Shown one piece after another: positions 1 to 9,100 of a stretch of DNA of 17,273 bases. Numbering within the stretch: the first letter of the stretch is position 1; each line of letters starts with the position of its first letter. Below the pieces are notes generated by a model. That model worked only from the letters and a program-made list of their open reading frames with translations. It did not search any database and was not told the DNA's origin. The stretch is taken from contig USJD01000066.1 of the NCBI GenBank assembly GCA_900554835.1, positions 1-17,273 on the forward strand. Reading direction: 5' to 3'. The position numbers and the translations under genes were made by a program. This DNA is from an uncultured Prevotella sp. (GTDB lineage: Bacteria > Bacteroidota > Bacteroidia > Bacteroidales > Bacteroidaceae).

Positions 1-185
1 GATTTGTCTATCTTCACGATGATGTCGGTAAGCGTCTGGTCCTCGATGCTGAGGGAAGAAGAAAGAGCGATGCGCCCTTTGAATGCCTGAAGGAAATAAC
101 CGACAATATCCTCGGCAGGCGCATCGCTGAATTTCTTATTGAGCTCTGGTACGAGAGACTCTATATTGCTTTGAACTTTCATCAT
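1..185 (-). CDS. cysH: APS/PAPS reductase CysH, N-terminal fragment
   Basis: The reverse strand reads from tandem ATG codons at 185 and 182 and stays open to the left edge, giving about 61 residues of an unfinished protein. Around residues 37-50 it reads RIALSSSLSIEDQTLTDI, which matches the nucleotide-binding signature of assimilatory adenylyl-sulfate or phosphoadenylyl-sulfate reductases (usual form SSSLGAEDQVLTD). The enzyme reduces activated sulfate to sulfite in the cytoplasm. The EDQ variant leans towards the APS-reducing type, but the diagnostic cysteine motifs lie outside the window, so APS versus PAPS cannot be settled. It lies downstream of cysD and cysN on the same strand, as expected for one sulfate-assimilation operon. 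The start is uncertain by one codon because of the double ATG. Confidence 0.85.
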   Translation of the reverse strand, partial: MMKVQSNIESLVPELNKKFSDAPAEDIVGYFLQAFKGRIALSSSLSIEDQTLTDIIVKIDK

Positions 186-190
186 TGAAT

Positions 191-242
191 ATTGAACTTT
201 ATGATTACCCTATATTACTTTGAACATTGAACTTTATGATTA
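191..242. repeat. 17-bp direct repeat in the cysN-cysH spacer
   Basis: ATTGAACTTTATGATTA occurs perfectly at 191-207 and 226-242, 35 bp apart. Related fragments (TTGAACTTT at 171-179, TTGAAC at 220-225) lie on either side. A second short repeat, TTCTTCACT, occurs at 258-266 and 272-280, next to the cysN stop. These resemble degenerate short-period repeats in Bacteroidales spacers. No promoter or terminator is evident. Function is unknown. Confidence 0.7.
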
Positions 243-282
243 GCATAAACAATTGAATTCTTCACTCTTCGTTCTTCACTTT

Positions 283-1548
283 TCACTTAATCAATCCCGC
301 TCCCACAGTCTCGTTCGTATCTGGATCGATGAAGATGAGGCTTCCCGTCACCTTATTCTCCTGATATGGGTCGAATACCAATGGGTTGGCGGTGTGAATG
401 GTAATCTCTGCAATGTCATTCATCTTCAATTCACTTACTCCCTCTTCCTTTTCCAAAGTATTGATGTTGCGGCGATAGTTGATGCTGCGAATCAAGCCCT
501 GGGTCTCGAAGGTAGCCTGACGAATCACGTATTTGTTCCTTACGGCAGCAGGGCGCTCGTTGAACCAGCAAACATCCAGCGTGATGTCCTGTTCGATACT
601 TGGCTGCTTTTCGTCAGCCTTCACAATCGTATCGCCACGAGAAATATCGATGTCATCATTCAGAGTCAGCGTCACGCTCATTGGTGAATAAGCCTTCTCT
701 AAATGCTCTTCCACAAAGTCGATGCTCTTGATAGTACTTTCTGTCCCTGAAGGAAGAACTCTGATTTTGTCACCCGGACGGATGATGCCGCCGCTTACTC
801 TACCCGCATAACCACGATAATCAGGGAACTGACTGCTGATAGGACGGATCACATATTGCACTGGGAAGCGGAAGAAATCGCTTACCGTCTTATGACCCAC
901 TGGAACGGTCTCCAGATAGTTCAGGAGTGTAGGACCATCATACCAAGACGTCTTCTCACTCTTGTTGACTACATTATCTCCATCCTTGGCGCTGATAGGG
1001 ATAAAAACCACGTTCTTGATATTGAGTGTCTCTGACATCTTCTTGTAGTCAGCGATAATCTTATTATATACATCTTCACTGAAATCAACCAGGTCCATCT
1101 TGTTGATAGCCACCAGAATATGGGGTATGCCGAGCAGCGAAGAAATATAGCTGTGACGTACAGTCTGCTCCAGTACACCATGTCGTGCATCGATGAGAAT
1201 GATGCTCAGGTCGGCAGTACTTGCACCCGTCACCATGTTGCGGGTATACTGAATATGTCCCGGAGTATCAGCGATGATAAACTTGCGTTTCGGTGTAGCG
1301 AAATAGCGGTAAGCCACATCGATGGTGATGCCCTGTTCACGCTCAGCACGGAGACCATCCGTGAGCAAAGCTAAGTTCACCTCTTCATTACCACGGCTTT
1401 TACTTGCCGCTTCCACCGCCTCCAACTGGTCTTCGAAAATCGACTTGCTATCATAAAGCAATCTTCCTATCAAAGTACTCTTTCCATCGTCCACGCTGCC
1501 CGCAGTAGAGAAGCGGAGCAGCTCCATATCTAAATAACCTCTGTCCAT
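283..1548 (-). CDS. cysN: Sulfate adenylyltransferase subunit 1 (GTPase) CysN
   Basis: This 421-aa translational GTPase-like protein couples GTP hydrolysis to ATP sulfurylase activity: with CysD it makes adenosine 5'-phosphosulfate from ATP and sulfate. The G1 loop GSVDDGKST is at residues 17-25, the G3 motif DTPGH at 95-99 and the G4 motif NKMD at 150-153. Beta-barrel domains of the EF-Tu type follow, and the protein ends in AGLIK. Length is within the short range for bacterial CysN, and no fused APS kinase (CysC) domain is present. The ATG at 1548 is used; another in-frame ATG at 1527 (MELLRF) sits closer to the conserved core and could be the true start. It follows cysD by 124 bp and precedes cysH by 97 bp, and is probably transcribed from the cysD promoter. 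Confidence 0.96.
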   Translation of the reverse strand: MDRGYLDMELLRFSTAGSVDDGKSTLIGRLLYDSKSIFEDQLEAVEAASKSRGNEEVNLALLTDGLRAEREQGITIDVAYRYFATPKRKFIIADTPGHIQYTRNMVTGASTADLSIILIDARHGVLEQTVRHSYISSLLGIPHILVAINKMDLVDFSEDVYNKIIADYKKMSETLNIKNVVFIPISAKDGDNVVNKSEKTSWYDGPTLLNYLETVPVGHKTVSDFFRFPVQYVIRPISSQFPDYRGYAGRVSGGIIRPGDKIRVLPSGTESTIKSIDFVEEHLEKAYSPMSVTLTLNDDIDISRGDTIVKADEKQPSIEQDITLDVCWFNERPAAVRNKYVIRQATFETQGLIRSINYRRNINTLEKEEGVSELKMNDIAEITIHTANPLVFDPYQENKVTGSLIFIDPDTNETVGAGLIK

Positions 1549-1558
1549 GCTTTCTTTT

Positions 1559-1667
1559 AATGTTAAGTGCTTAATGTTTAATGTTAAGTGTTAAATGTTA
1601 AGTGTTAAGTTGTTTGCTGAATTGACTGCTATGCTAATTCAACATTCAACATTCAACATTCAACATT
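1559..1667. repeat. Two short repeat families in the cysD-cysN spacer
   Basis: The 11-mer AATGTTAAGTG occurs exactly at 1559-1569, 1580-1590 and 1594-1604. A tandem heptamer ATTCAAC then repeats four times without error at 1637-1664, with a partial fifth unit to 1667. A weak TGAATT/AATTCA inverted pair (1618-1623 and 1636-1641) lies between them. I see no TAnnTTTG promoter box and no terminator in this spacer. The number of units is the kind of feature that varies between strains. Function is unknown. Confidence 0.75.
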
Positions 1668-1672
1668 AAAAT

Positions 1673-2578
1673 TTAGAAGTATCCCGCCTTCTTGCGGTCT
1701 TCCATTGCCGTTTCACTTCGCTTGTCATCGGCTCTTCCTCCGCGTTCTGTCACACGTGTGGAAGCAATCTCGTCGATGATATCCGCTACGGTTGTTGCTT
1801 TTGATTCCGTGAGTCCGGTGCAGGTAATGTCACCGATGGTGCGGCAGCGAACCAGCTTCTTTATCACTTCCTCTGTAGGCTTGCGCTTGATGCAAGGCAG
1901 GGCTGCGAGCCATTGTCCGTCGCGGTTGAATACCTCTCTTTCATGAGTGAAGTAGAGCGAAGGCATCGGGATGTTTTCCAGGAAGATATACTGCCATACA
2001 TCCATCTCGGTCCAGTTGGAGATAGGGAACACACGGAAGTGTTCGCCCATGTTCTTTCTGCCGTTGAAGATGTTCCAGAGCTCAGGGCGCTGGTTCTTCG
2101 GGTTCCATTGTCCGAACTCGTCACGATGACTGAAGAAGCGTTCCTTGGCACGAGCCTTCTCCTCATCTCTTCGTGCGCCTCCGATGGCTGCATCGAATTT
2201 ATATTCTTCCAGGGTATCGAGCAGGGTAGTGGTCTGCAGCTTGTTTCGGGAAGCATAATAACCCGTTTCCTCCTTCACTCTTCTCTTGTCGATGCTTTCC
2301 TGCACGCTGCCCACGATGAGTTCGGCTCCGAGTTTCTTCGCCAGTTCATCACGATACTGGATGGTTTCCTCGAAGTTATGTCCTGTGTCGATGTGCAACA
2401 GCGGGAATGGAATCTTTGCCGGATAGAATGCCTTGTAGGCAAGATATGTAATCACGATAGAATCCTTGCCACCCGAAAAGAGGATGACTGGACGCTCGAA
2501 CTGGGCAGCTACTTCGCGGAGCACGTAGATGGATTCTGCCTCCAGTTCCTTGAGATGTTTGATAGTCTTATTGTCCAT
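1673..2578 (-). CDS. cysD: Sulfate adenylyltransferase subunit 2 CysD
   Basis: This 301-aa protein of the PAPS reductase/ATP pyrophosphatase superfamily is the catalytic subunit of the ATP sulfurylase CysDN, which adenylylates sulfate in the first step of sulfate assimilation. The PP-loop SGGKDS is at residues 35-40, a conserved HIDTGHNF follows, and the family signature GGARRDEEKARAKER spans 133-147. The protein ends in the characteristic DRKKAGYF. Length matches the roughly 300-residue family norm, and the ATG at 2578 gives the expected N-terminus. It is the first gene of the leftward operon, 37 bp downstream of a good Bacteroidetes-type promoter. No APS kinase gene is visible beside it, so the choice between the APS and PAPS routes depends on genes outside the window. 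Confidence 0.97.
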   Translation of the reverse strand: MDNKTIKHLKELEAESIYVLREVAAQFERPVILFSGGKDSIVITYLAYKAFYPAKIPFPLLHIDTGHNFEETIQYRDELAKKLGAELIVGSVQESIDKRRVKEETGYYASRNKLQTTTLLDTLEEYKFDAAIGGARRDEEKARAKERFFSHRDEFGQWNPKNQRPELWNIFNGRKNMGEHFRVFPISNWTEMDVWQYIFLENIPMPSLYFTHEREVFNRDGQWLAALPCIKRKPTEEVIKKLVRCRTIGDITCTGLTESKATTVADIIDEIASTRVTERGGRADDKRSETAMEDRKKAGYF

Positions 2579-2614
2579 AATCTATGTCTTTTTTTTATTA
2601 TTATTTTCTGGGTG

Positions 2615-2645
2615 CAAAGGTACTGCGATTTCCCCACTTGGGCAA
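2615..2645 (-). promoter_or_regulatory. Bacteroidetes-type promoter for cysDNH
   Basis: On the reverse strand a TTG box (2643-2645) is followed after 20 nt by TACCTTTG (2615-2622), an exact match to the Bacteroidetes -7 consensus TAnnTTTG. Transcription would start a few bases left of 2615, leaving a leader of about 30 nt before the cysD ATG at 2578. The nearest palindrome arm is about 45 bp upstream of the -33 box, so a factor bound there could act on it. Confidence 0.75.
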
Positions 2646-2668
2646 TACCACATGGGGTGTAAAAAGAC

Positions 2669-2732
2669 TACCATACAGGGAGTAAAGAACATACCATACA
2701 TTTGGTATAAGGCTGCCAAACGTATGGTATGT
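2669..2732. promoter_or_regulatory. Imperfect palindrome with TACCATAC half-sites, candidate operator
   Basis: Arms at 2689-2705 and 2716-2732 are reverse complements at 16 of 17 positions (the exception is A2700 against C2721), around a 10-nt loop (2706-2715). The core TACCATAC also occurs at 2669-2676 in direct orientation, and a related ACGTATG recurs at 2743-2749. The position between two divergent promoters suggests a transcription-factor binding site. A transcribed hairpin is less likely because neither mapped promoter would read through it. Which regulator binds is unknown; the adjacent HTH protein and a sulfur-responsive regulator are both possible. Confidence 0.55.
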
Positions 2733-2834
2733 ATGATGGATAACGTATGTGTATCCTATATTTAATAAGGTGTAATTGATATTGACCAATTAAAAAAAGT
2801 ATCTCCATTTTATTGCTAAATAATTATAAAGAAG

Positions 2835-2865
2835 TTGTTAATCTCAGATAAAAATAGTATTTTTG
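2835..2865 (+). promoter_or_regulatory. Bacteroidetes-type promoter for the HTH-helicase operon
   Basis: TTG at 2835-2837 is followed after 20 nt by TATTTTTG at 2858-2865, which fits TAnnTTTG. The spacing equals that of the cysD promoter. Initiation would fall near 2870, giving a very short leader to the ATG at 2885 and about 60 nt to the ATG at 2929. It is the only good promoter upstream of the tightly spaced plus-strand genes, so it probably drives the whole operon. Confidence 0.7.
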
Positions 2866-2884
2866 TGTCAAAAATAACATAATT

Positions 2885-2926
2885 ATGGCAAACAAGTTAC
2901 TGAATAGGCTAAAAATGAGTTTGTAA
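2885..2926 (+). other. Out-of-frame N-terminal remnant of the HTH gene
   Basis: The first ATG after the promoter opens the 13-residue peptide MANKLLNRLKMSL and stops at TAA 2924-2926. Its first ten residues look like the start of small Bacteroidetes XRE regulators (typically MANKLNRIK...). The A5 run at 2911-2915 follows CT; if it were A6, translation would continue in frame through NEFVKMM into the HTH protein starting at 2929. It therefore looks like the severed first helix of that protein, or the upstream half of a frameshift site. Confidence 0.6.
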
Positions 2927-2928
2927 AA

Positions 2929-3102
2929 ATGATGCGAACTAATAAATGGTTAGCTGAACAACTTGTAAAAAATCAGACGACTGTATCTAAATGGTGTACC
3001 AATACATGTCAACCAGACATTGGTGCTCTCATGAAAATTGCCAAACTGTTGGAGGTTCCATTGACAGAACTATTATGTATAGATGCTGTAGATGAGGACT
3101 AA
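2929..3102 (+). CDS. Small XRE-family HTH regulator, apparently 5'-frameshifted
   Basis: From the double ATG at 2929/2932 to TAA 3100-3102 the product is 57 residues. It reads TNKWLAEQLVKNQTTVSKW, then a Cys/Asn-rich turn and KIAKLLEVPLTELL: the recognition-helix pair and later helices of a Cro/C1-type DNA-binding domain. The family normally has an extra helix in front. That helix is encoded upstream in another frame (2885-2914) and would be restored by one added A in the run at 2911-2915, giving 72 residues. The gene is the first of the operon, 28 bp before the large helicase gene, so autoregulation or control of the defence operon is the likely role. The short form may be a pseudogene, a sequencing indel, or a real product with a shortened domain. 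Confidence 0.7.
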   Translation: MMRTNKWLAEQLVKNQTTVSKWCTNTCQPDIGALMKIAKLLEVPLTELLCIDAVDED

Positions 3103-3130
3103 TGATTAATAACAATAAACGAATTGAATA

Positions 3131-6100
3131 ATGCTCCCATTACAACAAGCATATGAGGCTAAAGATGCCATTATTGAATATTTGAAAGCAACATTCAACT
3201 TCAAAGACAAGGAGGTGAATGATGCATTTTATGCGTTTATACAAAATGACAAGTATGGTATTGCGCATGAACCATATATTTCTTTGAAAACACCATTTAC
3301 TTCTGCTGATAGCGATGGCTCTGATGTAATGGACATTGTTCCTGGCTATACGCTTTACAAGCATCAGTATCAGTCTTTTCAGAGATTGACATCTAAAGAT
3401 AATCATTCTCCACAGCCAACTCTTCTGACTACAGGAACAGGTTCTGGTAAAACTGAATGTTTCTTGTTTCCATTACTTGATTATTGCTACCAATGGCGAC
3501 AGAATCATGAACATGCGGAAGGTGTTAAAGCAATTATACTTTATCCTATGAATGCGCTGGCAAGTGACCAGGCTAAGCGTCTTGCTGAGGCTATCTATCA
3601 AGATGAGCGTCTTCGAGGAAAGGTAACGGCTGGTCTTTTCATTGGAGAAGGTAAGAATCGTGAAAAGAAATATCCTGTAGCCATGGGGGAGCATAATATC
3701 ATTGAAGATCGTGACCAGATATTAGAAACACCGCCAGATATTATATTGACAAACTTCAAAATGCTTGATTATGCTTTGATGAAGCATAATTACGCAAAAT
3801 TGTGGTACTATAATTTTAAGGACAAGGAAATACTTAAATTTCTTGTCTTGGACGAGTTGCATACTTATGATGGAGCGCAAGGGACAGATGTTGCTAACTT
3901 GATACGTCGCTTGAAATTAAAGTTGGATTTACAGGCTGGGCAATTGTGCCCAGTTGGAACTTCTGCTACCATAGGAAGTGGCAAGGATTCTAAAGTTTTA
4001 TTGCGCAAGTATGCGTCTGATGTGTTTGGGGAAAGTTTTGAAGCTGACTCTGTTATCGTTGAAGATAGAATAGAGGTCAGGAAAATAGGCAATGAAGTAA
4101 ATAATGATTTTATACCTGCGTTAGGGGATTTATTGCAAACCCGATTTGGACTTGATGACACTTATGACGAATATATTATCCGTCAGCAGAATTTATGGCA
4201 TTTACAGAATGCAAGTCTTGCTGAAGGATTGTCTGAACTGCGAATAGTCAGAGACATAACTGATATAACTTATAATTCCTATATCAGCGTACCCAATCTT
4301 ATAGCTAAACTTGCTGATAAAAACGAAAAATTTAGAGCCTTGCCGGAGTCTGCATACAAGGGGATGGAGTCACCACGTTTGGCAGTCCTGTCATCTTTGT
4401 TAGCTCTGATAGCTGCAGCGAAGAAAGGTGTAAAACCTCAATTCCCTTTTCTGTACTTGCAAGTTCAACTTTGGTTACGAGAGCTTTCTGGCTTTCTTCG
4501 TATTATGTCGAATGAAGTTAAGTTTACTTGGCGAAAAGATGTGAACAAAGAGGATATGCAACAGCTTGCTTTACCTGCTTATTTCTGCCGGGAATGTGGA
4601 GATTCAGGTTGGATAGCGTATAAGACTAAGAAGTCGAATAGCTTAGACAAAGACCCTGGTAAAACTGCTATACAGTTTATCAACAACAATGAAAATTGTT
4701 GGTTGCTGAATCTGTGTAAAGACGACAATAAGCCAATAGAAGAATATCAAGGAATAACTGAGTCTTGGTGGATAGACCCAGCCGATTTGCATGTATATGA
4801 CCAGCAGAATGAAGAAAAGGAGAACCGCATACATGTATATGCTATGCGTAAGATTGATGCAGGGAAACATGGTAAGAATCCTCGCTTTGTCCAGTCTTGT
4901 CCTTCTTGTTGTTCAGACAATTCTTTAGCTATTATTGGTACGAAAGTAGCAACGATGGCTTCTGTGGCTATTAGTCAAATCATGTCGTCAGATCTTGATG
5001 GTGAAGTGGAAGCCAATCGAAAAATACTTGCTTTTACTAACAGCGTGCAAGACGCAGCTCATCAGGCAGGATTTTTTGAAGCGCGAAATTATCGTTTCTC
5101 TTTCCGTAATGCTTTACAGAATTGTATTCGGAATTTGAGCGAGAAGGGAAAACTCCCAATAAGTCTTGAAAATCTCGAAAAGCAGTTTGTACTGTATTGG
5201 AAGGAAAAATTACATTTCGAAGAGAATCAAGAGGGATATGTTTATCGCTTTTTCCCTCCAGATAGATTAGGTGACATAGACTTAGATACAGATTTCAGAG
5301 TCAATGACCATAAATTTAAGAAAGGTTTTATAGAACAGCTTGACCTTCGTCTTGGATGGGAAATTGCTTCAGAATTTGGATTCAATGCTCGCATTGGTCG
5401 TACTTTGGAAAAATCAGGTGCTTCAGCAACTTATTTTGATGAAGACCATTTGAGGAATGTCTATAAGCAGATGAAACCATGGCTTGATGAAAATAGATTG
5501 GAGCGTATTACACGTCAACATTTTGTGCAGTTCGCCAATGGCGTATTGCACCGCATTCGCATGCGTGGAGCCGTGGACCATCCATTTCTCTCTCGTTTTC
5601 GTGAAGTGAAGTCCACTACTTACGAGATGAATAATAATAAGCCTTCGAAATATTATCTTCATAGATACTTTGGTTCACGTGCACGTTATCCGAAATTGGT
5701 CGCAACTACACATCTTGACAATCGTAGTATTCTTGATACCACTTATGTGAATCCAAGGGTACTCAATTGGTATAAGTACTATTTTCAGAAGTGTTTTACT
5801 GCCGACTTATCAGATAATGGCTTTATGATGGCAGAAATCCCGGATGGTCTTTACAATGACTTTTACCAAAAACTGTTTGAAGTTTTTTGCGAAGAAGGAA
5901 TTTGTAATAAGAGCGTTCGTGAATCAGAGCAAAATTACTGTATATCACCATCTGCTCTCTTGATCTCTGATAAAGTAAAGCATATTCACTGTTACCATTG
6001 TACTTCTGTGATGTGTGTTGCCAACGAAGATGAAGTTTCTGAGAATACTCCATGTCTCGAATATAAGTGTCAAGGTAAATATACAGAGGTAAAACGAGAT

Positions 6101-9100
6101 GAGATTCATAAGTATTATTATAATGTTTATAATCGTCAGCTCTCACCACGTATTTACTCACATGAGCATACGGGCATTCTCGATCGTCAGAAACGTGAGA
6201 GTATAGAATACCAATTTAAGAGTAATGAAGGAAAGAATAGTGTCAATACATTGGTGGCGACATCTACATTGGAAATGGGTATTGATATCGGTGACTTGAA
6301 TGTGGCACTAAACACTTCTGTCCCTCCAATGCCATCCAACTTTATACAAAGAGTGGGACGTGCTGGTCGTAAAAGTGGAGCTGCACTTATTATTGATTTT
6401 GCTCGCAATGAATATCATGACTTGTTTTACTATGCAGAGCCAAAGGAGATGATGCAGGGAAAAATCAATACACCAGGTTGTTACCTTTCTGCAGTGGATA
6501 TATTGCGTAGGCATTTCTTTGCTTATTGCCTTGATACATGGACTGGGTTGGATAATCAGAACAATCAGATTCCGCCAAAGGTATATAATTTGCCATTGAG
6601 CACATTCAAGACAAATAGCGCTTCTTTTTTCAATCGTATCATTGCTTTCATTGAGACAAATGGCTCGAATCTCGAAACCAACTTCCGCTCTCAATATACA
6701 GAAGAGCAGGAGGACGCATTAGCCAACTTGTCTAAGATCTTGGGTACTGGTGAGTTTGTAACTGGGATACGTAAAGAATTTGATAAACTGTATGATAAGT
6801 ATATGTCTATGTCGAATCGTATCAATGATTTACGTAAACGAATCAATGATAGTAATTTGGCAAAGACTGATGAGGAAAGGAAAGAATTGGAAATTCAGGT
6901 GGCTGTACTAAGCAAGACTCGTCGAACTTTAATGAATCAACAGTTGCTTGAGTTTATGACGAATATGGGATTGTTGCCGAATTATGCATTCCCTGAGTCT
7001 GGTGTAACTTTGGATGCAACCATCATCCATCACCCACCATTGGATGACAAATCTGCTAAGTACAAGATAGAGGAGTTGAGCGTTCAACGTTCTGCATCAT
7101 CAGCTTTGCGAGAGTTGGCGCCAGGCAATCATTTCTATGCACAGAAATATCGTATGAATGTCTCTGGACTTTCCACGCTTAACTGGAATACGGGAGATAA
7201 AGAAGCTCTTATGAAAATGAGATTCTGCTCAAAATGCGACTATATAGAGTTGGATAAACAAGAGCATAGCCATGAGTGTCCTGTTTGTGGTGACCAAGCA
7301 TTTGGTACGCCAAACAATGTTCACTATTTTGTGCGTATGGACGAGGTACGTTCGAGCGACAGGAAGGAAGAGGCAGTGCTTGACGATAAAAGCGATGATA
7401 GGGATAGCAATAGTTATGTTACGTCCAAACATTTCATTCTTGATGGCAGTGTCAAGGCAAGTGGATTGCGTACGATACCTTTTGGAATAGAATATTGCAA
7501 GAGTGTAGATGTCATAGACATCAATCTTGGAGATTCAGAACAGAAAGATGTTCGAGACTTAGATATCAATGAGCATGAGCATATTCCTACCAAAGGTTTT
7601 GTGACCTGTAAGTATTGTGGCAAATCAACAAGTAAGTCCAATGAATTGAATGTGGTAGATTCTAAGGATTTACACTATCCTTTCTGCAAGAACAAGGATA
7701 AGCGATACATGGATAAGCCTGATGAGTATTTCGAGGAAGTGTATCTCTATCATAAGTTTCATACGGAAGCCATCAAGGTCTTGTTGCCAGTGCAAGAAGT
7801 GGATACTGAGGAAACTACAGATATGTTTGCTGCTGGTATCGGTTTGGGATTGCGTGACTATTTCGCAGGAAATCCTGACCATATACAAATAGAGAAATAC
7901 AAAAGCTATAACGAGGAAACTCACAAGTTTGACCGTTATGTCATTCTCTATGATACAATTCCTGGCGGAACAGGTTACTTGGCACAAATAAGTAAGCCAG
8001 AAGAGTTTGAAAAGATATTGCAGAATGCTTGGGAACGCATCCATACATGTGATTGTCAGAATCATGGCAAGGATGGCTGTTACCATTGCATTTATACATA
8101 CAGTAATAATCGCATTCAAGACAAATTGAGTCGAAAACGTGCAGATGAGTTATTCCGTAAGATATTGGATTATTGCCGTAATGAAAACAATGGTTCAAGT
8201 AATTGGGAAGATGTAAAGGCTCTTGGTAACCTTTCTTCTGATGGCGGATTGGAGGAAAGTGAATTGGAGAAGCGGTTTGTCTATGCCCTTCAGCGTTTTG
8301 TGCAAGAAGACAATCAGCTGGGGGGTACGCATGCTTGGAAATTTCAACAAAATGAGACTTCGTATCATCAGCAATATAATCTGGAATATGATGATGGAGC
8401 TCATCGGCTGTCTTATGAGATTATTCCGCAATATATTCTTGATAAATCCAAGGGGGTTGAATTTCATACGGAGCCAGACTTCTTGATACGCCCTGTCTTG
8501 ATGCAAGAGAACGATGGGCGTGGTTGGAAAGAACTGCCTTTCGAATATTTGAGAAGTTTTGCTATCTATATGGACGGTTATCACTTTCATGCTTCGGGAA
8601 AGCATAATGTCTTTGCGAAAGATTTTATGAAACGTCAAAGTATAGAAAAATCTAAGCAATACATGTCTGTTACGTTGACTTGGGCAGACATGAATAAATT
8701 CGAAGATGCAGACCATCCTGAAGATTCTGTAATAGACAGGCATAATGGTGCCCTTCTGAACAAGTTGGGAAAAAACGAATGGCGTGACAGACGTAATTCG
8801 ATGGAGCGTCTGTTGTACGTTCTTGGTCATTTGTGGGAGACAAAAAAAATAAAAGATACGTTGCTGATGTATATGGTGGGTCTTCAACCATCTATGTCTG
8901 CATCTATCAAACTGTTTCCAAAACAACCTTGGGCGGCTTTGGAAGTCAATGTGGATATGGCCAATCATACCATAGTTCCTGTATTTGAGGTACCTATGGA
9001 CATCCATCCTGACGAAGGATTGCCAGAAGAGCAATGGCAGGATTTTTGGCGTGTCTATAACCTGGTGTCTCTTTATCAAGGTATTGAGACAGATGCACAA

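Larger units (their letters stand above)
2579..2884. other. Divergent intergenic region between cysD and the defence operon
   Basis: About 300 bp without a convincing gene separates leftward cysD from the rightward operon. From left to right it holds a T8 tract at 2589-2596 (A8 in the cysD leader), the cysD promoter, TACCATAC elements with a long imperfect palindrome, a small inverted pair AATTG/CAATT (2774-2778 and 2787-2791), a very AT-rich stretch, and the rightward promoter. No intrinsic terminator with a GC-rich stem and U-tract is visible. This is the boundary between housekeeping DNA and the probable accessory region. Confidence 0.8.

Noticed and set aside
1637..1667. Possible CRISPR-like array
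   Set aside because: The units are 7 bp, directly abutting and without spacers, so this is a simple tandem repeat.
1913..2662. 249-codon open frame on the plus strand
   Set aside because: It lies opposite cysD, whose PP-loop and family signatures are intact on the minus strand; the antisense product has no recognisable domain.
2689..2732. Intrinsic terminator or invertible promoter
   Set aside because: The stem is AT-rich with no adjoining U-tract, and the arms are only 10 bp apart with no promoter between them and no invertase gene nearby.
2601..2789. 62-codon minus-strand open frame in the divergent intergenic region
   Set aside because: It runs through the cysD promoter and the palindrome, and its composition is that of AT-rich spacer DNA; no family resemblance.
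8195..9100. 301-codon open frame on the minus strand
   Set aside because: It is antisense to the C-terminal part of the giant helicase, has no family resemblance, and has no promoter-like sequence ahead of it.
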